Shown here in pieces: positions 23,379 to 34,378 of a stretch of 64,000 bases of DNA. The stretch is taken from the NCBI GenBank assembly GCA_001466705.2, contig LATX02000001.1, forward strand, positions 186,001 through 250,000. The letters run 5' to 3'. The translations under genes and the position numbers were made by a program. Position 1 is the first letter of the stretch, and each line of letters opens with the position of its first letter. Origin of the DNA: Moniliophthora roreri. Taxonomy: Eukaryota > Basidiomycota > Agaricomycetes > Agaricales > Marasmiaceae. The notes beneath the pieces are model-generated. The model had not been told where the DNA came from. It saw only the letters and a program-made list of their open reading frames with translations, and made no database searches.

Positions 23379-23854
23379 GGAGTCACAATCAAAGTTGGAA
23401 CCTGTTGAACTGTGTAGTTAGGTTGTTAATTTATTATTGTGCTAGTGATATCTCCTATGCCTTAGAGCTGTATGTGAACTTTTCACATGAGCGTGTTTAT
23501 TCATGTAATCTTTTGCAGTAGAATGCATCCAATTTGGGCCACTTAACTATTCCCACAGTCTACCCTCGTTTCTTGACCATTATGAGGTCTGGCACAACCT
23601 AATATCTCTGTGATACCAACAATGACAATAGTGTTCAGAGCTCACTGTTGTTGCTTACATATATCTTTTTACATGTAATGCTATATTATAGCACATTGTA
23701 AGTTTGGTTGTAACCCTCATGAAACCATGACTGCTAAACAACTTGTGATATTCTAGAATCTTCAGACTGCACCTTAATTAGATCATCGAAATAAAACATA
23801 TAAAAAGTAAGTCTCCCTGACCTTTTATCTAAGTTACTATTTTTCACTTTATTC

Positions 23855-24331
23855 ATGGCTACAGAACACCCCAGATGCAATTACTCTATTTATGAGCAAA
23901 TGGTCAACTTTGTGGTGGAGAGGACAGGCCAACCGAGAGACAAAGTCAGGGAGGTGTTACTCTCTCAGGAGGAAATTGAATGCCAACCTGAGTAAGTTTG
24001 TATTTCTGATGTTCATATGTGGCTCACTCTATCTCAGGGACAAATACAGATCTACAAGCATATATCGTTGAGCATGAGAAGGGAATACAGCTCCAGATTG
24101 AAGAGTTGTTGCAACAAGGCAGGTTTTTCTGCCTTTATTTACAAGTCTAAGAGTAACTGTGTCATAGATCCAAGCCTCACACTATCAGTGGCCAAGCAAC
24201 AAGCACTCAAGGAGTTTGACATTCTCATGTTGAAATGTGTCTGCACTGAATATATGCTCCTGTTGAAGGTGAAGCAGGCAGTCTCCAAATTCAGCACTGA
24301 GGTTGCCAAGCAGCAGACCACTGAGATTTGA
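23855..24331 (+). pseudogene. Unknown gene relic, paralogue 2
   Basis: ATG at 23855 opens an exon of about 46 codons (YEQMVNFVVERTGQPRDKV) that ends at a GTAAGT donor near 23994. The acceptor TCTCAG lies near 24038. The second block contains CVIDPSLTLSVAKQQALKEF and ends with TGA at 24331. The frame changes inside it. The second block parallels paralogue 1 (FIDPHLSKLECEEQAMKNYD). Function unknown; a helical DNA-binding or coiled-coil protein would fit the composition, but this is a guess. Confidence 0.4.
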
Positions 24332-24692
24332 AGAGTGCAGTAAAAGTTATTCAAATACCATCTTGTTCAATTATTCTAATAAACCTGATCTGCTTGTACT
24401 ATCTGCCACACCAGAGTCAACTGTGCTTTGTGATTATGCTCTAAGCTTTTAATGTCATATGACTGTATCAAATCATGTGATTTTTTGCAGTGGGACAGGT
24501 CTAACAAAGGCAGTTTCGTGTTTCCCATGGGCTCTTTCCTTACCTTCTGCACCATAACTCCATTTCCCCAATGTCTTGTTGTATACTGAACCCTATGTAC
24601 ACTTGTAAACCATATACTCATATAATATTCATAAGTCTAGCATTCCTGGTACACTTCAGCTTTAGCAAATTGTTGCTTATTTTTTTTTTCTA

Positions 24693-24775
24693 TAGCTCAG
24701 TCACCATGTGGTATGGTGCATGGGGATAATTGCCACATCTGTTGAATGTGAGTTCAAGTCTCACCCTGAGCCTTA
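24693..24775 (+). other. tRNA-like relic with a B-box
   Basis: TAGCTCAGT near the start resembles an A-box, and GTGAGTTCAAGTCTCAC forms a perfect five-pair T-arm around GTTCAAGTC. The acceptor stem is not closed by the 5' flank, so it is not a functional tRNA. A second B-box-like CCAAGTTCAAGTTTTGG lies near 24970. Both could be SINE or tRNA-pseudogene remains. Confidence 0.3.
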
Positions 24776-25180
24776 TGCATTTTCCATATTTTTTTCCCCT
24801 CTATTCTAGTAAATATATCTACATATACTTTAACTGTTAATATGTTATCTGTTTCTGCTGTGACCTTTGCATTCAATGAGTTCTAGTACAAGTATAATGA
24901 GCTTACAATATAAATTATGGTTTAAACTTATGTTGAAACAATCAAGCTCAATAAATAGCAGAGGTTCCAAGTTCAAGTTTTGGCCTGAACTTTTTCTATA
25001 TTCTAACTGCATTGAATGAATTTGTTTGCATTAAAATATGTTGAATTTGGTGCCTTGACAAATTTGAATTACTAAGGGACTCAGAACCTTTAAGCATATA
25101 TAAATAGTATACATTCATCTCCATTCCTCCATCTCTCTATCTCTATCTCCATCTGAAGATCTCATCCATTGGTGGTCCCT

Positions 25181-26343
25181 ATGTCTTGTTCAAACCTTCC
25201 AAAGACAGCCTACACACATCCAATTGCTACCACCTCATCTAACAAGCTGTTCCCAGTCAAGATACCCCACCATTGTGCACAGAAAACTAGCAAACATCCT
25301 TGGGCCTGGGTTTATCTTGCTGATGGTCAGACACTTTTCCAAACACATTCATCAAGGCCACATTCAGGAGATGGTACCCATAGAGATACAAGCGAGCATG
25401 AGGGTGATCAGAAGCATAATTCTGCAGATAAGGAAGACACACCAGCAGGATCAGACATTTCATCTCAAGAAGATGGATTTATACACATTCTTGACTATTC
25501 ATTTGACCCTTCATCACCCCACTGGCAGAAGTGTCACTCTCAGTCAGAGTGCTGGCTGACAGAGGTTATTTCATCCTTAGTCAACCCTTACATGGAGCTA
25601 CTGCACTCCACAGAGAACCTATCACTAGAAATGAGATTCTTCTATTCAACAGTTGGCTAGACAGTACAACAAGCTATGTGCAGATATGGCAAAGCTGGTA
25701 GCTACAAAAGCTGCTCCAAAACATGCAGTTGCACCCCTTCCTATTGATACCAAGTCTCTTTTCAGCCTAGACATTGATGATGCAATCTGGCAGGATGTAG
25801 GATTATCTGAAGAAGGTGGTGACCCCTTCTCTTGGCTGGCAGATGATAATGTCCAACTTGGAATATGTGCCTTGTTAGAAAGGGACCGTTTTGATGAGAA
25901 GTTGATTCAATTACAGCATGAAAGGGACTCTATGCAGAAGTAGTTTGCAGAGGAGTGGACAGTAATATGTAATGCAATTGACAAAGCAGGTATGTCTATA
26001 TTGCATATATTGGCTTAGTACTAGTAGCTAACAATTGGCAGATACTGATGGCATAAAGCATCAACTAAAGCTGAAAAAGCTATCATTGGTGAAACTTCTA
26101 GTTACATGGCAAAGAGCTTTTGTATATGTGCAAGCATCAGAAGGAGTGTCAGACTGGGGTCCATCCAAAAGGGAATTGGACGCTCAGTGTCAAATATTGC
26201 ATAGAGATGTTGTCATTGAGCTGGGAAACAACTCAGACTCAGAGGGAGACAGTGAAGTAGAGGTTAATGAAGACACTACATTGATAGAATATCTAGATCA
26301 AATGTTGACTATAGATTCTGATGAGGAGGAAGTAGCCTTTTAA
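25181..26343 (+). pseudogene. KDZ-transposon companion-like gene, decayed
   Basis: ATG at 25181 opens 159 codons ending in CWLTEVISSLVNPYMELLHS. A frame break near 25650 leads to LFSLDIDDAIWQDVGL, WLADDNVQLGICALLERDR and FAEEW, then a GTATGT...CAG intron near 25990-26040 and GIKHQLKLKKLSLVKLLVTW, SDWGPSKREL and an acidic tail to TAA at 26343. These motifs are what I recognise from the hypothetical proteins that accompany KDZ (Kyakuja-Dileera-Zisupton) transposases in basidiomycetes. One TAG replaces the Trp expected before FAEEW. The family call is from memory and should be tested; a KDZ transposase itself was not found here. Confidence 0.5.
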
Positions 26344-26724
26344 CTAGTTACTAGTACTGGTATATAATGTATACACTCTACAAGTAAAATATCTTACTGG
26401 TTCTAGGTAGTCAGTGGGATGAATGCTTGCACTAGATCAAGAGAATGAAATGCTGAAACAAACAAATGAAGCCAAGTTATAGAATGGCTGCTAATTGCAA
26501 TGATTGTCTTGAAAGGATTTGAGATAGATACATTCTGCTTATGTGCATAGATTAGTTTGGAATAAGAAGTATGTGAACACACTCAATACATCTTCTACAG
26601 GAATGACAAAGTTGCAGTTAGTTAGTACAAGTTCTGTTTTTCCAAGACTTTGCAGAACCTCCAGGTTGTATGTGTAGAATGACTACTAGTATTTCCATTT
26701 AGGTTCTGGATGATGGTTCAACAG

Positions 26725-26880
26725 GCTACAGCAGAGGACATGTCTGCTCTACTGGAGAGTGTGTCTGCTCTACTGGAGAGTGTGTCTGCTCTAGCAGAGG
26801 ACATGTCTGCTCTACTAGAGGGCATGTCTACCTTGCTGGAGAATACACCTGCTCTTCTGGAGGACATGTCCTCCCACAGT
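26725..26880 (+). repeat. Minisatellite with AGAGGACATGTCTGCTCTAC-type units
   Basis: Imperfect tandem units of 24-30 bp alternate between GAGGACATGTCTGCTCTACT and GAGAGTGTGTCTGCTCTACT. In one frame they would give SALLES/MSALLEG repeats, but no larger gene is evident. Confidence 0.75.
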
Positions 26881-27420
26881 GGAGGACCTGACTTCTGTTG
26901 CTGAAGTCAGGTCCTCTGTAGTAAAAAGATATATATGTATTAACTGAGGTTAGGTCCTTGTTGCAGGGTCACACTGTTAATGACACTTTAAATATAGTGT
27001 ACTCTTAATTATAGTGCCAAATAGGCATTTTTAAGTAGTAAAATATAATATTTATCTAAATCTATTTGTATTGCAGATGTAAGAAAAGCTAGAGTGCTAA
27101 AATTAGGCTAAAATATGCTGTTTCTAAAGCCCTGAATAGCTGATTTTTTCCAAGCTAGCATAAAAGACAGCATTATGATAGCAATACCAATAGAGTAAGA
27201 ACTAAGCTAATTGAAATAAGCTAAAATACTACTATCCAGAGCCTGTGATTAGGCAATTTTTCTCCAGCTAGTATAGAGGACATGCCCTCTAAAAAGGACC
27301 CCAGACACTCCTGTCACATCATATATAGAGAACCTGTCCTTGGGGGCAGGTCCTCTGGAGAGGACATTGCCTGAGTGGAGGACACCTTCCTTCAAATAGG
27401 ACCTCTTTAGGTTATTTATT
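26881..27420. repeat. AGGAC-rich inverted-repeat field
   Basis: A perfect hairpin (stem GAGGACCTGACTTC, loop TGTTGCT) lies at about 26882-26916. Downstream, the motifs AGGTCCT, GGACATG and AGGACC recur in both orientations up to about 27412, just before the gag homology of Chromo-B. This resembles subterminal repeats of a DNA transposon without coding capacity. Confidence 0.45.
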
Positions 27421-27429
27421 CAGACTAGT

Positions 27430-27940
27430 AGGTTGCACCTAACTGGTAGCTCAAAAGGGTTGCCTGAAGTGGTATGATGATAGAGCACTTATCAACTACT
27501 TCATAGCTATATTAAATCTGGAATTGCTCAATTCATGTTTGTCAACCCCAGATCAACCTGTCAACATCATGGAATGGTATGACAGGGCCAGAAAATATAA
27601 TGACATGTGGCTTACCAAGTTAGCCATCACTGGTAAAGCCAAAGTGAAGGTAGAAAAGGCAAAAGCTGAATCCAAGGTGAACCATCTTTCTGATGCCGAA
27701 ACAGCTGACTATTGTCAAAAAGGCCTCTGTTACCAATGTGGAAAGCACTGCCATATCAGGAGAATGTCCCACCAAGCTGAAAGAACAAACAAAGAAGGAA
27801 CCAAATGGGAAACAAACCCCCAAAGATGCATATTACCAAATTTGTGCAATCTACTGGGATTACTCTGCTGAAGAACAAACCCAGATTTTGGATCTGATGG
27901 AAGAAGAGGGTTTTTGGTGTGGTGGTTGAGCTTGACATCT
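27430..27940 (+). pseudogene. Chromo-B gag fragment
   Basis: Two frames carry the remains. The first has MEWYDRARKYNDMW and the damaged knuckle CYQCGKHCHIRR. The second continues the pattern as ECPTKLKEQTKKE and ends AEEQTQILDLMEEEGFW, matching the Chromo-A gag end DFLLDLMEQEGF. The frame break lies inside the knuckle. Confidence 0.75.
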
Positions 27941-28029
27941 CTCCCACCTATTTGTATTTCTAGTGTTACTGTAGCAGCTGCAATAGAATGAAACTCTACA
28001 TGTATTCTGCTGGCCTTACACACTGGAAG

Positions 28030-29239
28030 TCAAATCATCAAAAGTTTAGCACTCTTAGATTCAAGAGCAGAAGAAAACTTCATTAGCAGAGTCACAGCAG
28101 GAAAGCTACATCTTCTACTTTTCAAACTTAAAAAAAAAGTTAAAGTTTTCAATGTAGACAGAACTCTGAACACTTCTGCATATGTTACTCATGGAGCACA
28201 AGTCAAATTGGAGATTGGAGAATGACCGAAAAACTTATGGTCTCAGGCCTTGGAGGAGAAAAGATCATATTAGAACTCCCTTGGTTACAAAACTATAATC
28301 CAAAAATTAATTGGAGAAGCAGTGAGATTGAAATCCCTCCAAGAAGAAAGATTAAAATCCACTGTTTCCAAGGGATACTAGATCAAACAGAACCAGAGGT
28401 TCTAATCTGAGCCAAGACAATGGTTTCCCAGACACTTGCACATGGCAAAGAAGAAAAGAAGAAATCCATCAAAGAGCAAATTCCAGATTACCTCCTTGAC
28501 TATAAACAGCAATTTGAAAAACATGCTTTGGAAAGATTTCCAGATTCACAACCATATGACCATGCCACAGACCTGAAACCAGGATTGGATTCTCTCAACT
28601 GCAAAATCTATCTGCTATCCCCAATTGAACAACAACTCCAGGACAAATTTCTCTCAGAAAATCTATAGAAAGAATACATCAGACTATCGAAATTGCCTAT
28701 AGCATCCCTGTTTTTCTTTGTAGCAAAGAAGGAAAAAGAGTCTTTCTGACCCTGCCAGGATTATTGAGAATTGAACAAGAAAACAGTCAAAAACACTTAC
28801 CCACTGCCACTTGTCTCTGGTTTAATCAACAAACTTGTCAGAGTGAAAATTTTTACTAAACTCAACTTATGAAATGGTTATAACAATATTCAAATCAAAG
28901 ACAGAGATCAGTGGAAGGCCACTTTCAAAACCAACAAAGGACTTTTTGAACCAATAGTGATGTTCTTCAGATTATTAAATTTGCCAGCTATGTTCCAATC
29001 CTTCATGAACAATATCTTTGCTGATTACCTCAAAGAAGGATGGATAGTAATCTATATAGACAACAATTTACTCTTTTCACCAGATGCCAAGACCTACCAA
29101 AAGTGAACAATAAAGGTTCTAGAACAATTATGGATACACAATCTCTTTCTTAAACCCAAGAAGTGCAAATTTGACATAAAAGAAATTGACTTCTTAGAAA
29201 TGATCATACAACCAGAGTACATCAGCATGGACCCCATCA
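28030..29239 (+). pseudogene. Chromo-B protease and reverse transcriptase remains
   Basis: Protease traces (28030-28410, MVSGLGGEKIILELPWLQ) lead into RT with PYDHATDLKPG, SPIEQQLQDKFL and YPLPLVSGLINKL. The catalytic motif reads VIYIDNNLLFS, so the second Asp of YxDD is Asn and the enzyme is dead. At least six stops interrupt it, including TGA where Arg is expected in DYRELN and LRNGYNN. The MITE begins directly after codons matching AMEPVKLAG of Chromo-A. Confidence 0.8.
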
Positions 29240-29940
29240 CACTACATATGAGGTGTTCTTTTAACATGGTTTTCTGATTGAGAAAATACTTAATCTTCTT
29301 GCAAAGAGAATTCTTAGAAAACCATATATAAATTCTAAATTTCAATTGTGTCCTCTCAACAAGAATATGCCTGGAGAATACTAAATTTTCAGCAGCAAAA
29401 GATATGGAATTTTCAAATTCTGAGAATTAATAGATAATACAATATATTAGAATAATTTCCATACTGAGAAAACATTAAATTTTCTGTAGTTGAAAATGCT
29501 CAGAAATTGCTGATAAGATAAGATAAAAATTCCACATTTTCTATTGTGGGAAAGTCAGAGAAAACACTAGGAAAACACTAGGAAAATGGTAGGAAAATCA
29601 TGTGAAAATACTATATTTTAAAGCAGTTTTTAGATAGTTTTCATATAGTTTTCCTTTTGTATTTAACATGTTTTCTCACTATTTTATAAGGCAGAAAATC
29701 TAGTATATTTGTAATTAGAAAATTAAAGGATAATTCTATAATTTCATTATTATAAAATAATCAAGAAACACTGACTCTTCTGGAAATTAAAATCCAGAGT
29801 ATGCTTGCTGTTTTCAATATGTGATGACAACTTGAAACTAATAGAATTTTCTGAGTGTTGTCTGGAAGCAAATATATAGCAGTATTCTGAGTGTATTTCC
29901 TTTGTATTAATAGCATAAAAAGAACACCTCATATGTAGTG
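29240..29940 (+). mobile_element. CACTA-type MITE copy 4, inside the RT of Chromo-B
   Basis: A 701-bp element with ends CACTACATATGAGGTGTTC and GAACACCTCATATGTAGTG, perfect inverted complements. The target duplication TCA is at 29237-29239 and 29941-29943. Removing one TCA and the element restores continuity with the Chromo-A pol sequence (PVKLAG). It is the clearest copy for defining the family. Confidence 0.95.
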
Positions 29941-29943
29941 TCA

Positions 29944-31580
29944 AACTGGCAGGAATTAGAGATTGGCAACCTCCCACAACAGTAAAAGGAGTCTGTTCCT
30001 TCTCAGGATTCAGAAACTTCTATTGAAAGTTCATCGGAATTGGCATGACTGCTCAATAACCTAACCAAGAAAGATGTCAGGTTCAAATGGACAAAAGAAT
30101 GTCAAAAGGCCTTTAATACACTAAAAAGGAAGTTCTTATCTGAGCCTGTCTTGATCATGCCTGATTCAGAAAAACTGTTCTTGATAGAATGTGATACTTC
30201 AAAATAGGCAACTGGTGCCATACTACGACAACAAGGGAAGAACAGGGAATAGCATCCATATGGTTACCTTTTACATTCTCTCACACCAACAGAATGGAAC
30301 TATGAAATCTATGATCAAGAACTACTCAGCATCATTCAAGCTCTAGAGACCTGGAGACATTACCTAATGAGAGGGAAACATCCAGTTACAATTCTATCCA
30401 ATCACAAAAACCTTACCTTCTTCCAAACAGCACAAAAATTAAACCAAAGGCAAGCAAGATAGATGTTATTCCTTTTAGAATTCAATCTGCAGGTAATTTA
30501 CACACCAGGAATGAAAATGATGCAATCTGATGCCCTATCGAGAAGACCAGATCATATAGACAATGACAAAAATGACAATGACAATATCATTGTCTTACCA
30601 GATAAGTTCTTTATCAGATCCATAGACATCAAACTGCAAAAAGAAATTCTAGAAAATTTGAAAGAAGAAGTTCTTTATGGAGATGCTCTAAAGACAGTTC
30701 TGAACCAAGGGCCACTGCCAATCAAATTAGCAATGGAAGACTGGGAAATTCAGGACCAATTACTTTTTTACAAGAGAAGATGTTACATACCAGACAGAGG
30801 AGATATTCAGAAAAAAAATTGTCAAAAGGATACATGAATCAAATGCAACAGGGCATCCAGGACAATATTGGACATTAGAACAAGTCCAACATGAATTTTG
30901 GTGGCTGGGAACGGTGAAATTCATCTCCACTTTTGTCGATGGATGCACAACATGTCAAGAGAATAAGATCAATACCCACCCAACAAAGACCCCACTTATA
31001 CCAATACAAGGGGAAAAAGATGTGTCACCATTCACCAAAATTACAATGGATCTTATCACTGACCTTCCTGAATTGGAAGGAAACGATTCTATCCTAGTCA
31101 TGGTGGACCACTCCTCTACAAAGGGGGTAATTTTCTCACTCTGCAAGAAGACAATCAATGCCAAAGGAGCAGCTACTCTTCTTCTAAATAACGTCTACAA
31201 ATGATTTGGGTTACTAGACAAAATTATCTCAGACAGAGATCTGAGATTCACAGCAAAAGTATTCTAGGAATTAGAAAGACTATTGGGGGTTAAACACATG
31301 ATGAGTACTGCCTTTCATTCACAAATGCACAGAGAATCTGAAAGAGTAAACCAAAAATTAGAAACATTCCTTCAAATGTTCTGCTCTCATCAACAAACTA
31401 GATGGGCCAAATTCCTGCCATTTGCCAAATTCACACACAATAATTGTTTCCACTCCACCATGAAATGTTCACTGTTCTATCTCATGATGAGATATAATCT
31501 GAGACCACTTCCCACCACCTTTATGAAAACCTACCTTCTATCAGTGGAGGAGCGACTTGCCAAACTCAAAAAGCTCTGAG
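29944..31580 (+). pseudogene. Chromo-B RNase H and integrase remains
   Basis: Scattered frames carry RNase H (YTPGMKMMQSDALSRR near 30490) and integrase: TGHPGQ...FWW, CTTCQENKI, MDLITDLPELEG, IISDRDLRF and ESERVN, so the D, D and E positions remain readable although TGA and TAG stops lie between them. Its order and spacing follow Chromo-A. Confidence 0.75.
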
Positions 31581-31608
31581 AAGAAATGTTTTCTCTCATG
31601 GAACTTGC

Positions 31609-32100
31609 ATGAAAAAGATGGAAGGAAGAATCAAGAAACTTTCTACCCTATTCAAAGTCAGTCAGAAAGTCTGGTTAGAAGGAAAGAATTTATCCATTGG
31701 ATACCAATTGAAGAAACTAGCACCCAAAAGAGAGGGACCTTTTCCTATAGAAGCTGTTCTAGGCCCAGTGACATATCAGCTGACCCTGCCAAAACAATGG
31801 AAGATCCACCCTATATTCCATGCTTTCCTTCTTTTGCCTTACAAGGAAAACAAAATCTACAGAAAGAATTTTCTAGAACTGCTACCTGACCTGGTAGAAG
31901 GAGAAGAAGAATACAAGATAGAAGCCATCATCACACATTCTCCAAGAACAAAGAAACCCACACAATTCCTTGTTTCTTGGAAAGGATATCCCTTTTCAGA
32001 AAATGAGTGGCTCAAACAATCAGACTTTCGCCATGTGAAGAAAACCCTAGCAGACTATAAAAAGGCCCATAAACTAAAACAAATCCTCATTATAAACTGC
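31609..32100 (+). pseudogene. Chromo-B integrase C-terminus with chromodomain
   Basis: An open segment contains the GPF-like part (KREGPFPIEAVLGPVTY), HPIFHAFLL and then a chromodomain: EEYKIEAIITH, TQFLVSWKGYP and NEWLKQSDF. Chromodomains of chromoviruses target integration to modified histones. The frame stays open past the usual end, to 32304, but the part after about 32100 overlaps the next ORF. Confidence 0.75.
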
Positions 32101-32118
32101 CTCCCTTCTATTGCACCA

Positions 32119-33376
32119 TGTCTCAAACTAACTGGACATTTACCAACCTCCAACCCACTGCTGCCCAATCCCTTTTCCTCTTCAACAATTTCCCATACAG
32201 AGATTGAATCATCCAAGCCACTAGAGCAGACAACATCGTCAACTATCTGGTTGCCAACTACCTCTTCCTCTAACAACAACACAACCATTTCAAAAGTCTG
32301 TTGACAGGCATTAATTATTGAATGAAGCTCATTGCTTTGGACATCTCTGCAACAGGATTCACCATCTCTGGTAACACTACAGTACTCATGCCTACAAACA
32401 CCCCTGCACAACTTCTCTGCTCAAACCTTACCACAGATCACTCCACTGCCTCCAGGGACTAGACACCTCCTGACAGTGGACTGGTCTATCCTCCCAGACA
32501 CCCCTCTGAGACCCTTGAGGACTATGAGCTCATCAAACCCTATAGACCCACATCTACTCCACTGAACCCCATCAATTGATTCAATGTCGACAACTTCAAC
32601 AGACCTGAACTACTCTGACTCCCAAGCCCAGATCATCCCCCAACTCCTCCTCCCATAGATCCTCCTCAGCGCCTCCAGAACCCATCTCAAAGCACATCTA
32701 GCTCCAAGTCCAGTTCAGCCCAGAGGTTGAGAAGATCCCCACCAGAGCAGACCTCAACTGAACCCCTACTCCACCACTCTGTATCCCCATTCCCATTAAT
32801 GACAGTGCTGCAGACACCTGATCCACTCATGACTGGAACCTTCAAGAGCCAACTTCAGAACCACCCCGACAAAAGCAATGACAAAGACAAGGCAAGAAGT
32901 CAAAGAACTTCAGAATCATCTTCTCCAACCAATACAGTTTCCATGACCCAGTTCCTCAATGTGATCAATGCAGCCAATTTGGTCACTACACACAGGATTG
33001 TGGAGATTACCAGTGTGCAGTATGTGACATATACGGTCCTCACTATCTCTCTGAACATTGCCCACACATTTGATGAAGTGAGCAAATTTTAGCACACACT
33101 CTGCCTGAAACCATCCATCTGTTGATGGATTCGAGGACAATTATAGTGACACCACCACTCTCAGCAACCTCACAGATGAACCACACTTCTACTGAGGAGC
33201 CAACACTATCAGACAGCCCTACAGTTGAAGAACCAAGAACATTGCCAACATTGGATGATAGAGAACCCATTACAGTCAAAGCACCAGAAGGAGAAATGCA
33301 CACATTCATTCCCATCCACTATTATGCCAATGATGCCAAGATTGCTGTTGGAACAGCAAATGTAAACAGGGGGTAA
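32119..33376 (+). pseudogene. Chromo-B extra ORF with two zinc knuckles
   Basis: It starts at ATG 32119 with LQPTAAQSLFLFNN, similar to LKPNPYQLLHLFNT of the equivalent Chromo-A ORF. After several frame breaks, the frame at 32939 encodes CDQCSQFGHYTQDC (C-x2-C-x4-H-x4-C) and then CAVCDIYGPHYLSEHC. The next frame is also open across this region (32727-33092). The tail, 33122-33376, is acidic and ends at the polypurine tract. Position, N-terminal motif and double knuckle match Chromo-A. Nucleic-acid binding is inferred from the knuckles. Confidence 0.65.
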
Positions 33377-33791
33377 TGTTACCAATTTCTTATCTCCAGA
33401 CTCTTTTTCTTCTTTACTCAGCAATATTTAGTCATATATTTCTTTTCTTACTCAGACTCACTTTTGCTTATTCATTGTAGCTATAATTAGCTCTGAATAT
33501 TTAGCTGGTAGTCATTTTCTTATTCAGCCTTTCTTTTTACTTGCTTTTGCTTATTCATGATAGCTATTATTAGCTCTGAATACTTAGTCATTAGCTAGTA
33601 GTCATTTGTATCTAAACCCATAACCAGTAGACAAGCTTCTTCAGCTTGACCTGGTTGAAACCTTATTAATCATTGTCTTTTGCACCTGACTCTAGTTTCT
33701 AAGTCATCTGACCAAGTCTATTGACTTTGGAAATTGTGAATCAAGCTCTCGAACTTGAACTTAGTGAACATCGTGAAGGACTTGTGTAACA
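33377..33791 (+). repeat. 3' LTR of Chromo-B
   Basis: A 415-bp LTR, TGTTACC...TGTAACA, preceded by the polypurine tract ACAGGGGGTAA. It contains TATCTAAA at 33609 and TCAGCTTGACCT at 33641-33652, the spacing seen in the other LTRs. The 5' partner is missing. Confidence 0.8.
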
Positions 33792-34340
33792 TGTTTAAGT
33801 AATTGCTCAGAGTATTGACAGATGTCATGATGGAGCAGATATGGGTTTATGTGACCCAATGTTCAAGGTTATTGTGTAGACTGTATTCTGACACAGTGAT
33901 TTAGGCAATGGGGCCTATAACCTGTCATAAATAGCAACTAATAAGTACTGTAGAGATTTGTTGTGAGTCCAGCAAGTACATAGAGAGAAAAGTAGGATAT
34001 CTTACCTCAGACAGTTACACTGAATATGTAAACAGCTGAGGTGTTACAAGGTGTTTTTAATGTATAAATACTAGAATATGAAAGTGTAAACTTGATTAGT
34101 GGGTGAAAACAAGTCTGAGAGATATCAAATAAAATGTGTATTGTGGTCCAGAATCAGAAACTGTAGATAGGATGGAAATATATGATCAGGCCATAATTCA
34201 TGTATCACCTGCATTCTTCAGCAATGCTAGTCACATCTCAATTTTATACATCCCTATTATTGAGTAGAAATTAAAATATCAACATCTGAACCCTTGTGTA
34301 CCTTGCTGGGTCCACTGCGTAGCAGCCCCCCCAAAAAAAG
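33792..34340. other. Gene-free AT-rich stretch
   Basis: No gene or clear repeat was seen between the Chromo-B LTR and the gene island. One element end may be hidden here, because no target duplication for Chromo-B was found. Confidence 0.4.
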
Positions 34341-34378
34341 TAGCCTTTTCTGGCATACCGGTTTTTTTTGCCTGTTAG

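Larger units (their letters stand above)
27430..33791 (+). mobile_element. Chromo-B: decayed chromovirus, 5' truncated
   Basis: The order is gag, protease, RT, RNase H, integrase, chromodomain, extra ORF, 3' LTR, collinear with Chromo-A but with stops and frameshifts every few hundred bases. No 5' LTR is found; gag homology begins after the AGGAC field. A CACTA MITE splits it at 29240-29940. Many stops are TGA at positions where Chromo-A or the family has Arg. Codons have lost CpG compared with Chromo-A, a sign of greater age. Confidence 0.88.

Noticed and set aside
26725..26880. CRISPR-like array
   Set aside because: Units are contiguous without unique spacers, the genome is fungal, and no cas genes are present.
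26710..26904. A 64-residue frame encoding SALLES/MSALLEG repeats as a leucine-rich peptide
   Set aside because: It is just the translation of the minisatellite, with no flanking gene structure.
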